Shown here piece after piece: positions 7,041-16,446 of a stretch of 64,000 nucleotides of DNA. Origin of the DNA: Algoriphagus aquimarinus. Lineage in GTDB: Bacteria; Bacteroidota; Bacteroidia; Cytophagales; Cyclobacteriaceae. The notes beneath the pieces are model-generated. The model was not told the DNA's origin and searched no databases. It saw nothing but the letters and a program-made list of their open reading frames with translations. The DNA lies in NCBI RefSeq assembly GCF_900112005.1, contig NZ_FOKK01000010.1, forward strand, positions 62,001-126,000. The letters run 5' to 3'. Position 1 is the first letter of the stretch; every line of letters begins with the position of its first letter. Both the position numbers and the translations under genes were made by a program.

Positions 7041-8681
7041 TTACTTGCGTAATGCGATCAAAACTTCCTCATCTCTGTCGTAGATATCTTGCCTGAAATG
7101 CCCTTGTCCTTTTGAATCTGCCCAAAAGGTCATATAAAGCAGCACCACAGGTATCTTTCGGTCTAAGTTTACAATCTGCTCATGGCTTTGATGCATGGCA
7201 GCATTGATCTTCTCTGGCGTCCAGGAGCTATTGCCTTTCAGTAATAGACCTGCGAAGGTGGCTGGATCCTGAATTCGAATACAGCCATGACTCAGCGCTC
7301 GGTCTTCTCTTTCAAAAAGGCTCCTTGCTGGCGTATCGTGTATGTAGACACTATGTTCATTTGGGAACATAAACTTCACCAGCCCCAGAGAATTAGTAGG
7401 ACCAGGTTTCTGTCGCACCATATATGGAATTGACCTTCCACTCCAATTCACCGAAGCTGGATCCACAGGTTTACCTGAGTAAGTCACTACTTCCATATTT
7501 TTCTGGGCCAGGTAATTCGGGTTTTTGCGAACTGCAGGCATGACTTCATTTCGCACAATCGAAGTCGGCAAATTCCAGTAAGGACTAAAGACGATGTAAC
7601 TCATCGCAGATGAAAAAATAGGCGACTCATGATACTTCTTCCCGACGATCACTCTTGCCGAAAATAATGTATCCCGATTGCTCAGGTAATCCAACTGATA
7701 GTTAGCAATATTCACCAAGATCATCTCAGCCCCTCGCAACGTATCAGGCAGCCAACGAAGACGCTCCATACTTACCGAAGCTTTGTCAATCAAATCCGTA
7801 GGTGATTGATTCAATGCATTCACCGTATTTTTGCCCAATGCCCCATCAGGCTCTAGACCATTTCTCAGTTGGAATTTCTGCACTGCCGCAAACATCGTCG
7901 AGTCGTATTCCTTTTCATCTTCAAATGTGTATGGCTCTAGATACTTCCAAAATGCAAGACGCTCCCGTAAGTTCGGCATCCCTCCATTTGTCTCTCCTAC
8001 TTTAATGGTTTTAGACACTTTGACTGCCTTCCAGTTCAGGGTATCCTGCTTACGAATTTCATCCATAGCCCGAATCACTTCACGCCCTTTTTTATAAATC
8101 GTAATCGTAGGATAAAGTGTCTCCAGCGATTGTCTAATCTGCTTTTTGTTCACTGCCACTTCGAGCATATCTGTGTAGGATACTTTCGCCTTTTTAGTAA
8201 TGATCTGCCAGTCACCAGCAAGGGACTGAGGATCCACCTTACCTATTTCCAGATGTGATGCCAAGTGAAAAAATGCATCGGAAAGCAATAGATCTACATC
8301 TGCCAGGTCATCCAAAGCATTGGGGATAGCTTGCTTTTTATTAGACTCGAAAAGTGTGAAAAACACATTGATCAGATCCAAGTGATAATCTCTAGGACTT
8401 AGTCCATCAAATTTGCTTTGAATTATTTCAAACCGAAGTTCGTAAGCTAATTCAGTGAGCACCCCATTTTCTGTCCAAACAGGATTGAATATGCGATTAG
8501 TATAGAATTTATATATTTCGCCTTTGGCAAAAAGCTCATTCTGACGCACATTTAAAGGAACATCAGGCTGATCCAGCTCTAGCCTAATTCTGATATTATC
8601 TTGCAGATCAGTACGCTGAGCAAAACAAAAAAGCCCCGGAGCTAAACTCAGGAGCAATACTAACAGCAAGTGTTTGCGCAT
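7041..8681 (-). CDS. YcbB-type murein L,D-transpeptidase, paralogue 2
   Basis: A 546-aa protein collinear with paralogue 1, including the peptidoglycan-binding-like FAAVQKFQLRNGLEPDGALG segment and the YkuD site HDTPARSLFEREDRALSHGC (nucleophile about Cys467). It differs at the N-terminus, which is a cleavable signal (LLLVLLLSLAPGLFCFAQ) rather than an anchor, so this copy is probably released into the periplasm. Its start is 9 nt after the kdsA stop, so it is likely co-transcribed with the Kdo genes, linking LPS and peptidoglycan work. Confidence 0.92.
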   Translation of the reverse strand: MRKHLLLVLLLSLAPGLFCFAQRTDLQDNIRIRLELDQPDVPLNVRQNELFAKGEIYKFYTNRIFNPVWTENGVLTELAYELRFEIIQSKFDGLSPRDYHLDLINVFFTLFESNKKQAIPNALDDLADVDLLLSDAFFHLASHLEIGKVDPQSLAGDWQIITKKAKVSYTDMLEVAVNKKQIRQSLETLYPTITIYKKGREVIRAMDEIRKQDTLNWKAVKVSKTIKVGETNGGMPNLRERLAFWKYLEPYTFEDEKEYDSTMFAAVQKFQLRNGLEPDGALGKNTVNALNQSPTDLIDKASVSMERLRWLPDTLRGAEMILVNIANYQLDYLSNRDTLFSARVIVGKKYHESPIFSSAMSYIVFSPYWNLPTSIVRNEVMPAVRKNPNYLAQKNMEVVTYSGKPVDPASVNWSGRSIPYMVRQKPGPTNSLGLVKFMFPNEHSVYIHDTPARSLFEREDRALSHGCIRIQDPATFAGLLLKGNSSWTPEKINAAMHQSHEQIVNLDRKIPVVLLYMTFWADSKGQGHFRQDIYDRDEEVLIALRK

Positions 8682-8690
8682 ATTATTGGA

Positions 8691-9542
8691 TTAATTATTC
8701 ACATCAAAATCCTGATACTTTCTTCCAAGTATCCAGGCTTCTTTCAGCATTTCTAAGAATTGACCCATCTTATGAAGTGGGATCAAATTTGGCCCATCGC
8801 TCAGTGCTACAGATGGATCTGGATGAGTTTCGATAAAGAAGCCATCAATTCCAGTTGCCGCTGCTGCTCTAGCCAAGATCGGCGCAAATTCACGTTGACC
8901 TCCACTAGTTCCGCCTTGACCACCTGGCTGCTGTACAGAATGCGTGATATCAAAAACCACTGGAGCAAACTGACGCATAATAGGAAGTCCACGCATATCC
9001 ACTACCAGATTATGGTACCCTAAAGAAAAACCTCTTTCCGTCAAACACACATTTTCATTTCCTGTTGACCTCACTTTGGTCACCGCATATTGCATGTCCT
9101 CAGGAGCCATAAATTGTCCACGCTTGATTTTGACAGCTTTTCCACTTTCGCCTGCGGCTAAAAGCAAATCCGTCTGCCGACACAAAAACGCAGGAATCTG
9201 CAAGACATCAACTACTTCAGCGACATCCTTTACCTGATAGCTTTCATGTATGTCTGTCACCAAAGGAACATTCAGCGCTTTACCCACACGCTGCAAAACT
9301 TCCAGCGATTTATCCATTCCTATGCTTCGAAAAGATCCAGAGGAAGTACGGTTAGCTTTGTCAAATGACGCCTTGAACACATAGGAAAACCCATGCTGCT
9401 CGGCCCATGCTTTGACTTTTGTACCTATTTCCAGACAAATATCATAGCTCTCGACTGCGCAAGGACCAGAGAATAAAACAGGTTTATCTTCTCCCAAAAT
9501 CACCGAATCAGTGACGCGCATGGGTTGGTTATTTCTTATCAT
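8691..9542 (-). CDS. kdsA: 3-deoxy-8-phosphooctulonate (Kdo-8-P) synthase
   Basis: A 283-aa enzyme condensing phosphoenolpyruvate with arabinose 5-phosphate for the LPS inner core. Motifs: SGPCAVES, FKASFDKANRTS, RGQFMAPED, FDITHSVQQPG, FIETHPDPS and LSDGPN. The Cys in GPCAVES corresponds to the metal-ligand Cys of the metal-dependent class (metal-free enzymes such as that of E. coli have Asn there). The ATG at 9542 is preferred; a longer frame would need TTG at 9566. It overlaps kdsC by 14 nt. Confidence 0.95.
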   Translation of the reverse strand: MIRNNQPMRVTDSVILGEDKPVLFSGPCAVESYDICLEIGTKVKAWAEQHGFSYVFKASFDKANRTSSGSFRSIGMDKSLEVLQRVGKALNVPLVTDIHESYQVKDVAEVVDVLQIPAFLCRQTDLLLAAGESGKAVKIKRGQFMAPEDMQYAVTKVRSTGNENVCLTERGFSLGYHNLVVDMRGLPIMRQFAPVVFDITHSVQQPGGQGGTSGGQREFAPILARAAAATGIDGFFIETHPDPSVALSDGPNLIPLHKMGQFLEMLKEAWILGRKYQDFDVNN

Positions 9543-10113
9543 TTTCCTTTTGGGATAAAGTATCAATCAATGGGACAAGCTGGCCTTTGGAATGAAGAAG
9601 CAAATCTCCTACTTCTCTAAAAACTCCCTCTCCTCCTTTAAATCTAGACACATAATGTGCAATCGGCTTTACATATTCTATGGCATCACTAGCAACTACA
9701 GCTAGACCGACACGGGCTAAAATGGGTAGATCGATCAAGTCATCACCTATGTAAGCAACTTCCTCAGCTTGCAACTCGAGTGTTTCTAAGACCTCGGTAA
9801 ACTTCTTCCCCTTATTCTTTACGCCATGGTAATGGAAATCAAACTTGAGCTCCTCGCAACGATTTTGCACCACGTAGGATTCTCTCCCAGTGATTGCTCC
9901 TACCATTAAGCCACTTTTCCGAAGGTGATAGACGATCAAGCCATCTTTGACATTGAATTTCTTGAATTCCAACTTATTATCATCGTAGATAATACCACCG
10001 TCGGTCATCACTCCATCTATATCAGTGATGACCAGTTTTATTTTGGCTGCTCTTTCCCACACATCTTCCGAAACGTGTGAGAAGTAGTCAGCTACTATTT
10101 TTTCTGTTTCCAT
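9529..10113 (-). CDS. kdsC: Kdo-8-phosphate phosphatase, HAD family
   Basis: A 194-aa HAD-superfamily hydrolase removing phosphate from Kdo-8-P, the step after KdsA. The nucleophile motif is DIDGVMTDG (about residues 31-39), with ITGRES as motif II, a conserved Lys in KGKK, and YIGDDLIDLP as motif III. It has no cap domain, as expected of KdsC tetramers. The sequence has a 25-residue N-terminal extension. It overlaps kdsA downstream (14 nt) and the GNAT-nitrilase gene upstream (19 nt), indicating translational coupling. Confidence 0.94.
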   Translation of the reverse strand: METEKIVADYFSHVSEDVWERAAKIKLVITDIDGVMTDGGIIYDDNKLEFKKFNVKDGLIVYHLRKSGLMVGAITGRESYVVQNRCEELKFDFHYHGVKNKGKKFTEVLETLELQAEEVAYIGDDLIDLPILARVGLAVVASDAIEYVKPIAHYVSRFKGGEGVFREVGDLLLHSKGQLVPLIDTLSQKENDKK

Positions 10114-11636
10114 TGAATTGAATAAAGGTCGAGCCTTCTCTGCTCGAGGTTTCGTACACTTCCTGCTTTTCTCTGCTTGGTCAAAAGATCCAAATCCACA
10201 TCGGCCACGATGATTGTTTCCTCGTTTTCAGAAGCCATCGCTACTACCGCATCATGAGGAAAAGAGAAATCTGACGGAGAATAAATCGCAGCTTGAGAAT
10301 ACTGAATATCCATGTTCTCCACTTTCGGCAGGTTACCAACCGAACCCGTAATTGCTACATAACATTCATTTTCAATCGCACGAGATTTGGCGCAGGTGTT
10401 TACTCTGAGGAAAGCATTCTTGGTATCTGTCCAAAACGGCACAAATAAGATGTCCATTTCCTGCTCAGCGAGGATTCTTCCCAGTTCTGGAAATTCCACA
10501 TCGTAGCAGATCAAAATACCTATTCTTCCCGCATCGGTTTCGAACACATTGATGCCATTTCCACCTTGTAGACCCCAATAGGAAGCCTCATCAGGTGTGA
10601 TATGAAGTTTGTACTGCTTGTCTTGCGTACCATCTCTTCGGCAGAGGTAACTCACATTTCGAAGCTTTTTGCCATCATACTCAGGCATGGAACCCGCAAC
10701 GATGTTCACGTTATAAGAAACCGCCAAATCACTCATGCGGCTAATAATCTCGTCCGTGTAATCTGCTAGATTTCGGATCGCTTCAGAAGCGTCCATATCA
10801 TTGAATTCTGCCAAAAGCGGTGCGTTGAAGAATTCAGGTAGTAAACAGAAATCTGATTTGTAACCAGAAACTGTATCTACGAAAAACTCTACTTGCTGCA
10901 TCAAATCATCCACATTGGAGAAGCGACGCATCTTCCACTGCACCAATCCAAGACGTACAATTGACTTCTTATTACCGATTAGCTTCTCGTCCTTTTCGTA
11001 GTAAATATTAATCCACTCGAGAAGTGTGGCGTAAGCTCTTGAATCCGTATCTGATGGCAAATACTTGGTAATCACTTTACGTACGTGAAATTCATTGGCT
11101 AGCTGGAAAGACAACACCGAGTCAAAAATCTCTTTGTTCTTGACCAAATCAATGTATTTCCTTGGCGTCATTTCATCCGCGTAATTCGTATAGCCGGGAA
11201 TTCTACCTCCTGCGATGATGGAACGAAGGTTTAGATTCTCACAAATCTCCTTTCGCACATCATACAATCTACGACCGAGGCGCATTCCGCGATAGTCGGT
11301 ATGGACAAAAACGTCCGTACCATAGAGGGTATCACCTTCCATGTCATGGGTGTCGAATTTGCCAAATCCAGTGATCTGATCGTATGTATGGTTATCACCA
11401 AACTTATTGTAATCGACCACTAAACTCATTGCGGCTGCTACCAGTTTCCCGTTATCCTCTATGCCAATCTGACCTTCTGGAAAAGCTTTAAGTTGATTCT
11501 TAAACTCTTGTTTAGTCCATGCACCGCCTTGATTTTTATAGATCGAACTCATGATTTCCTGAATGTCCTCATAGTCCGAAAGTTTTACGTTTCGCAGCTT
11601 AAGCCTGTGCTCTAGCTCTTCTTTTTGCTTGCTCAT
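10095..11636 (-). CDS. Fused GNAT acetyltransferase and carbon-nitrogen hydrolase
   Basis: A 513-aa two-domain protein. Residues about 12-210 look like a GNAT fold (TDYRGMRLGRRLYDVRKEIC is the acetyl-CoA-binding stretch). Residues about 225-505 are a nitrilase-superfamily amidase with the full Glu-Lys-Cys triad: CLLPEFFNAP, YKLHITPDE and ILICYDVEFPE. The fusion is known in Bacteroidota but its substrate is unclear to me. It is the first gene of the kdsC-kdsA cluster with a 19-nt overlap. On the minus strand TAATTTTG ends just 4 nt before the ATG, hinting at a leaderless transcript. Confidence 0.88.
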   Translation of the reverse strand: MSKQKEELEHRLKLRNVKLSDYEDIQEIMSSIYKNQGGAWTKQEFKNQLKAFPEGQIGIEDNGKLVAAAMSLVVDYNKFGDNHTYDQITGFGKFDTHDMEGDTLYGTDVFVHTDYRGMRLGRRLYDVRKEICENLNLRSIIAGGRIPGYTNYADEMTPRKYIDLVKNKEIFDSVLSFQLANEFHVRKVITKYLPSDTDSRAYATLLEWINIYYEKDEKLIGNKKSIVRLGLVQWKMRRFSNVDDLMQQVEFFVDTVSGYKSDFCLLPEFFNAPLLAEFNDMDASEAIRNLADYTDEIISRMSDLAVSYNVNIVAGSMPEYDGKKLRNVSYLCRRDGTQDKQYKLHITPDEASYWGLQGGNGINVFETDAGRIGILICYDVEFPELGRILAEQEMDILFVPFWTDTKNAFLRVNTCAKSRAIENECYVAITGSVGNLPKVENMDIQYSQAAIYSPSDFSFPHDAVVAMASENEETIIVADVDLDLLTKQRKAGSVRNLEQRRLDLYSIQWKQKK

Positions 11637-11802
11637 GGGTCAAAATTAGCCAAATTCAATTAAATATTTCCAATCACTTCATCCTAACGAAAAGAAACAG
11701 AACAATCCTCACTATAGCGTGTTCTGAAAGAATTATATTACATTAAATGGCAATTCTGAATAGTTTTAGAATTGAAAAGATCTAAAAGTAAGCTCCAAAT
11801 AA

Positions 11803-12705
11803 ATGCAGCAGGAAATAAAAGAAGTAGCTGGAGAGAAAGCTCAGGGCTTCATCGAATGGATTCAAGAAATATTCAGTTATAGTCTAGTCAACTTGGGCGA
11901 GTCTAAGCTTACTGTGGGTTTGATCCTTACCCTGATCATATCCTTTATCGTCCTATTCATTATTACCGAATGGATACGCAGACTACTCGTACACAAAGTC
12001 TTAACTCGATATCAGATCGATTCCGGCACCAGATCCTCTATCGGTATGATCGTCAAGTATGTGCTGATTTTGGCGGGTGTGTTTTCTATTTTACAAACCA
12101 ACGGAGTTGACCTAAGTGCATTCGGAATCCTAGCTGGAGCATTAGGTGTAGGTATAGGTTTTGGTTTGCAAAACATCACCAACAACTTTATTTCCGGGCT
12201 GATTATTCTGTTTGAGCAGCCTATAAAAGTGGGTGATCGTATAGAAGTAGGCGATGTTTCTGGCGATGTAATCCGTATTTCGGCACGCTCCACGACCATT
12301 GTCACCAACGATAATATCACGATAATTGTACCCAACAGTCAATTCATAGACAGTCCGGTGATCAACTGGTCCCATAATGACAGAAATATTCGATTCAATT
12401 TCCCCGTGGGAGTAGCCTATAAAGAAGATCCTGAAAAGATAAAAAGCATCCTCATTGAAGCTGCAAAAGAAAATAGTGGAGTATTAAATACTCCTGCTCC
12501 AGATGTACTATTCGATAGCTATGGAGACAACAGCATTAATTTCATTCTTCGTGTATGGTCATCGGAATACATCAACCGCCCTACAGTGCTGAAAAGCCAA
12601 TTATACTATGCAATCTTCAAAAAATTTGGTGAGCAAGGAATAGAAATCCCTTTCCCTCAGCGCGATCTTCATCTCAAGTCTGGATTTGAAAAGTTAGAAA
12701 ATTAG
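11803..12705 (+). CDS. MscS-family mechanosensitive ion channel
   Basis: A 300-aa inner-membrane protein with three hydrophobic segments (about residues 38-60, 84-103 and 105-126). The last is the pore-lining helix rich in Gly and Ala (FGILAGALGVGIGFGLQNI). Next come NNFISGLIILFEQP and the beta domain (KVGDRIEVGDVSGDVIRISA, IIVPNSQFI) that define MscS. It should relieve hypo-osmotic pressure. The downstream outer-membrane gene starts 53 nt later on the same strand. Confidence 0.94.
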   Translation: MQQEIKEVAGEKAQGFIEWIQEIFSYSLVNLGESKLTVGLILTLIISFIVLFIITEWIRRLLVHKVLTRYQIDSGTRSSIGMIVKYVLILAGVFSILQTNGVDLSAFGILAGALGVGIGFGLQNITNNFISGLIILFEQPIKVGDRIEVGDVSGDVIRISARSTTIVTNDNITIIVPNSQFIDSPVINWSHNDRNIRFNFPVGVAYKEDPEKIKSILIEAAKENSGVLNTPAPDVLFDSYGDNSINFILRVWSSEYINRPTVLKSQLYYAIFKKFGEQGIEIPFPQRDLHLKSGFEKLEN

Positions 12706-12757
12706 CCTAATTTTCGTGCTGGGTAGTAACGCTACTCAATTGAACAGAAGTCCATCG

Positions 12758-13681
12758 ATGAAAAAACTATTATTCATATTACTTTTTCTTTTCTCCTGGA
12801 CAGCCCAATCCCAGAGTTTTTACCGTTACAAATTTGAAGAGCCTTTCTCAGTTTCTGCCAGCATAGGGGCAACTCAATACTTTGGGGAGCTTTATTCATT
12901 TTGGAAATACAGTGAAGGCGTGCAACCTGACTGGAATGCCAATATTGCTGCCCATTACACCTTCGGTACAAACCTAAGAGCACGTGCTGAATTCTCCTAT
13001 TATAAAATGTCTGGCCAGGATCCCCCATCGGATCCAAGAGCCTACAGAACGCCTAGAAACCTCGATTTCAGAGCGAAAAACTGGGAAGCAACTGCTATTG
13101 TAGAATATTACTTATTCCCTGTGAAGGTTCCCAATATTCACCGCTCCCTTCTCAATCCATACATTTTTGCAGGACTGGGCATGTCCACTAATAACCCGGA
13201 AACTCAGCTTGACGGAAACTGGGTGGACCTCCGCCCCTTGCAATTGGAAAACAACCCCTACAATCGGAACATTATTGTTTTCCCGATGGGATTAGGCTTC
13301 AAATACAAGCTTAACGTGTACACAGATTTAACTTTTGAAGGCAACTATCGCTTCACGCTGAGTGATTATATGGACGATATTTCTTCCTATAATATCAGTG
13401 AATTCTACCTTGACCTAGTTGACGATTATGTCACCGGCAAAAATCCTGATCGTCTAAGATTGGCTGTCCGTAACCCAAGTTTCATAGATGACAATGGACT
13501 ACCAGATGTGGACAAGATCTTGCAAAACGGAGGTAGAATACGTAGAGGATCAGGCCTTACACACCGGTATGATGGGTATATGACGGTCAATATAGGATTG
13601 GAAATCTACCTTTCCCCAGACATTTGGGACAACTTGATCTTCCGAAACAGAGTGTACGAGAAGGCTTTCAGATTCTGGTAA
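12758..13681 (+). CDS. Outer-membrane beta-barrel protein, DUF6089-like
   Basis: The start is placed at ATG 12758, giving a signal peptide (KKLLFILLFLFSWTAQSQS) missed by a longer frame. The mature protein opens FSVSASIGATQYFGELYSFW and has alternating amphipathic strands with many aromatics, ending in Phe-Arg-Phe-Trp, consistent with a barrel. I associate the layout with the DUF6089 family of Bacteroidota (moderate confidence). Probably co-transcribed with mscS. Its stop is 1 nt from the stop of the convergent universal stress gene, with no hairpin between. Confidence 0.75.
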   Translation: MKKLLFILLFLFSWTAQSQSFYRYKFEEPFSVSASIGATQYFGELYSFWKYSEGVQPDWNANIAAHYTFGTNLRARAEFSYYKMSGQDPPSDPRAYRTPRNLDFRAKNWEATAIVEYYLFPVKVPNIHRSLLNPYIFAGLGMSTNNPETQLDGNWVDLRPLQLENNPYNRNIIVFPMGLGFKYKLNVYTDLTFEGNYRFTLSDYMDDISSYNISEFYLDLVDDYVTGKNPDRLRLAVRNPSFIDDNGLPDVDKILQNGGRIRRGSGLTHRYDGYMTVNIGLEIYLSPDIWDNLIFRNRVYEKAFRFW

Positions 13682-13682
13682 G

Positions 13683-14507
13683 CTAGCTTTTTACACTTAG
13701 CACACCCAAATCACTCTTAAAAATCAAAGTCTCTGTAGTTTCTACTATATAGGCGGGAGCATGACTATGATCACCTGTCACCAAAATAATCCATTTAATA
13801 TTCTTGGTTTCGGCGAAAGCTATCATCCCCTTTTCTACTTCTGAATCATTGAAAATATGCTGATGACAAGTCAATTCCTCATGTCCTTTCTTAAACAAAT
13901 TCATTCTTGAAGTGATTTCTTGAGTAGAAGTGAAATGAGCAGGAATATTGACAAACAGTAAGTGAACGGTGCTTTTGAATAGCTTTATAAGTGGCTTGAT
14001 TTTTTCAAAAGCCACTTTGGATTTTGGTTCAAAGTTGGATGCAAAGGCAACTTTTCGGAAATCATTTCCATTTAGAGGCTCTTTTACTGCCAAAACAGGG
14101 CAATTGGCTTTTCTGAGTACCTTCTGTAAGTTTGATCCGATGAAGTTTCCTTCAATATATCCTTTACCATAGGCACCGAGCACCAGCAAATCAGGATTTT
14201 CCTCTTGAGCTACTCGAAGGATTAATTCATTAGGAACACCTATTCGAACTATTTGTCGGATTGGGGCTTTTGCTGGAGCAATCTTAAGAATATAGTCTGG
14301 AAGCACTTGCTGAGCTTCTTCAAATTCTTCTATCAAATCAGGATAGTTTTTTTTCGCCTCATCGGAGAGTAACTCCCAATCTACTTCGGAAGGAATAACT
14401 GTAACACAGAGAATCTCTGCATCCGATTTGGCACTGATTTTTTGAGCAGTTTTTAGTGCCGCCAATGAATAAGAGGAAAAATCAAAAGGAACGAGGATCT
14501 TTTTCAT
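13683..14507 (-). CDS. Tandem-domain universal stress protein
   Basis: A 274-aa protein made of two UspA domains (about residues 1-142 and 148-274). The first keeps the ATP-binding pattern G-x2-G-x9-G-S (GAYGKGYIEGNFIGSNL). The second has lost it (VTGDHSHAPAYIV), so only one domain is likely to bind nucleotide. Such proteins act in the cytoplasm during growth arrest. The gene stands alone and is convergent with the outer-membrane gene. Confidence 0.9.
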   Translation of the reverse strand: MKKILVPFDFSSYSLAALKTAQKISAKSDAEILCVTVIPSEVDWELLSDEAKKNYPDLIEEFEEAQQVLPDYILKIAPAKAPIRQIVRIGVPNELILRVAQEENPDLLVLGAYGKGYIEGNFIGSNLQKVLRKANCPVLAVKEPLNGNDFRKVAFASNFEPKSKVAFEKIKPLIKLFKSTVHLLFVNIPAHFTSTQEITSRMNLFKKGHEELTCHQHIFNDSEVEKGMIAFAETKNIKWIILVTGDHSHAPAYIVETTETLIFKSDLGVLSVKS

Positions 14508-14608
14508 GATGCTATGGGAATTGATTGATCCTAAATCTCTACATATTCAATGCATTTTCAGCTGTCAAAAATCAGTTGAACTCATGATAAAAATTAGTAA
14601 AAAAAATT

Positions 14609-15070
14609 CTACAGATCCAGTTCCATTTTGATATCGCATCGGCAGTATTTCCCTTCTTCAAGTTCTGCTTCCTTGAAACCCAATTTTTCATAGATTTTTA
14701 AGGCTGGAGCAAGTTTGGAATGTGTGTAAAGCACCACCTTCTTGGCTCCCATTTCCTTGGCTTTTGCCAGAATAGCCTTGGCCAAAATCATCCCAATTCC
14801 TTTTCCTTGTGCACTTGCAGCTACACCCATTTTAATAAGTTCATAGACTTCATCAGAGACTTTATGCAACCCTACAGTCCCTACAATTCCCTCACCTAGC
14901 TTCGCATAAATTATAGTACCCCCAGGCTTAACAATGATTTCATCTGGGCTATCAAACTGAGCCTGATCAAATGGCTCAATTGAAAAAAACTGCTCCACCC
15001 AAGCTTGGTTGATAGACTTGAAAAAAGGGTTTAATTCAGGTGAATAGGGTAATATCTCGATTTGATCCAT
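14609..15070 (-). CDS. GNAT family N-acetyltransferase
   Basis: A 153-aa single-domain acetyltransferase. The acetyl-CoA pyrophosphate loop is visible as VAASAQGKGIGMILAKAIL (about residues 83-101), preceded by YELIKMGV and followed by VVLYTHSKLAPALKIYEKLG, the normal C-terminal half. The substrate cannot be told. It is divergent from the RidA-like gene with a 74-nt gap, so the two promoters must lie close together. Confidence 0.88.
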   Translation of the reverse strand: MDQIEILPYSPELNPFFKSINQAWVEQFFSIEPFDQAQFDSPDEIIVKPGGTIIYAKLGEGIVGTVGLHKVSDEVYELIKMGVAASAQGKGIGMILAKAILAKAKEMGAKKVVLYTHSKLAPALKIYEKLGFKEAELEEGKYCRCDIKMELDL

Positions 15071-15144
15071 CGGAAGAACTTTTAATAGTTGGTTCCAAAA
15101 GTAAAAAGAATCGGCTAGCTTAGGAAAACTAAAACCACGACCCT

Positions 15145-15654
15145 ATGAAATTAAAACACCTCTTGTTAACCGTATGTCTTGTGACTTTGGTTCCACTTTT
15201 AACTTTTGCCCAAAGTCCTGAAGACAAGCTGAAAGAACTCGGACTTACTCTTCCCGAAATCACCTCTCCCATCGCCAATTATGTGAAATGGAAACAAGTA
15301 GACAACATGCTTTATCTGTCCGGCACAGGTCCTGATGTATATGGGAAAGTAGGTACTGACTTGAGCGTAGAGGAAGGGTATCAGTCAGCCAGAGAAACGG
15401 GGCTGGAAATTATTGCTGTATTGAAACTGGCAACTGGAGGAGATCTAAGCAAGATCAAGCAGTTTGTAAAAGTAATGGGAATGGTCAATTCTGCGCCTGA
15501 CTTCACTAAGCAACCTGCGGTGATCAATGGCTTTTCTGATTTGATGGTAGAGGTTTTCGGTGAGAAAGGAAAGCATGCCCGCTCGGCAGTTGGCGTAGCG
15601 GCTTTGCCAAACAATATGGCTGTGGAAATCGAGGTGATCGTGGAGATAGAATAA
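15145..15654 (+). CDS. Exported RidA/YjgF-like protein
   Basis: A 169-aa protein whose C-terminal 145 residues fit the YjgF endoribonuclease-like branch of the RidA superfamily (LYLSGTGPDVYGKVGTDLS, GLEIIAVLKLATGGDLSKI, ARSAVGVAALPNNMAVEIE). It starts with a clear signal peptide (KLKHLLLTVCLVTLVPLLTFAQ), so it should work outside the cytoplasm, unlike canonical RidA, which deaminates reactive enamines in the cytosol. The conserved Arg of the active site is present in HARSAVGV. A strong hairpin follows about 90 nt downstream. Confidence 0.85.
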   Translation: MKLKHLLLTVCLVTLVPLLTFAQSPEDKLKELGLTLPEITSPIANYVKWKQVDNMLYLSGTGPDVYGKVGTDLSVEEGYQSARETGLEIIAVLKLATGGDLSKIKQFVKVMGMVNSAPDFTKQPAVINGFSDLMVEVFGEKGKHARSAVGVAALPNNMAVEIEVIVEIE

Positions 15655-15743
15655 CCTAAAACGCTCATTTTAAGAAACCGTCAGAAAGGCAATTATTCTG
15701 GGATTTTTACCATTTTGTTAAGCAAATCATCATATTTTTGCAG

Positions 15744-15790
15744 AAAACCACATCAAATCTGAAATATTCCAGATTTATGATGTGGTTTTT
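15744..15790 (+). terminator. Long hairpin terminator after the RidA-like gene
   Basis: AAAACCACATC (15744-15754) pairs with GATGTGGTTTT (15779-15789), and AAATCTG (15755-15761) pairs with CAGATTT (15770-15776), with a 2-nt bulge and an 8-nt loop, followed by T-rich sequence. It separates the RidA-like gene from the HPP gene. Confidence 0.8.
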
Positions 15791-15830
15791 CTAATTTTTG
15801 TCAAAAACCAATTTCTAGATTTTAAGCTTG

Positions 15831-16439
15831 ATGAAGAAACATATACAGCGAGGATTTCGCGTTTCTCGCTACGTTTTTTACAAGGAAACCTTGATAGATG
15901 CCAAGGAGCATTTCTGGTCTTTTATAGGCGCTTTTGTAGGCATCGGCCTGATTACTTTTTTTCATAGTAATGCGCTCAACAGCCATGAGAACCTTTTTCT
16001 GATCGGCTCTTTCGGAGCTTCCAGTGTACTCGTGTATGGATTGATAGGAAGTCCGCTGGCACAGCCCAGAAATCTCGTCGGAGGTCATGTGGTATCAGCC
16101 ATCGTCGGTGTCACCATAAATCTGATTTTCCCAAGTACGCTATGGATCGCCGCACCACTGGCAGTTGCGTTGTCCATCGTAATGATGCAGATGACGCTGA
16201 CGCTTCATCCTCCTGGAGGAGCGACGGCTCTGATCGCTGTGATAGGATCAGAGAAAGTGAAGGCACTTGGGTACATGTATGTAATCTCTCCTGTGCTGAC
16301 AGGTTCCTTGATTCTACTTTTCGTGGCTTTGATTTTCAACAACATCACTTCACATAGGAAATATCCTTCTTCACGACCTTTTCCCAGAACTATTAAAACT
16401 TTGAAAAAGAGGCTGAGAAAAACGATTGGAACTCGCTGA
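15831..16439 (+). CDS. HPP family integral membrane protein
   Basis: A 202-aa membrane protein with four or five hydrophobic helices after a basic N-terminus. The name-giving motif is in LTLHPPGGATALIAVIG (about residue 130), together with FLIGSFGASSVLVYG and PLAQPRNLVGGHV, all typical of HPP proteins, some of which transport nitrite. ATG 15831 is chosen over a TTG one codon earlier. Right after its stop begins the 120-bp repeat that borders the first cassette slot. Confidence 0.92.
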   Translation: MKKHIQRGFRVSRYVFYKETLIDAKEHFWSFIGAFVGIGLITFFHSNALNSHENLFLIGSFGASSVLVYGLIGSPLAQPRNLVGGHVVSAIVGVTINLIFPSTLWIAAPLAVALSIVMMQMTLTLHPPGGATALIAVIGSEKVKALGYMYVISPVLTGSLILLFVALIFNNITSHRKYPSSRPFPRTIKTLKKRLRKTIGTR

Positions 16440-16446
16440 AGAAAAA

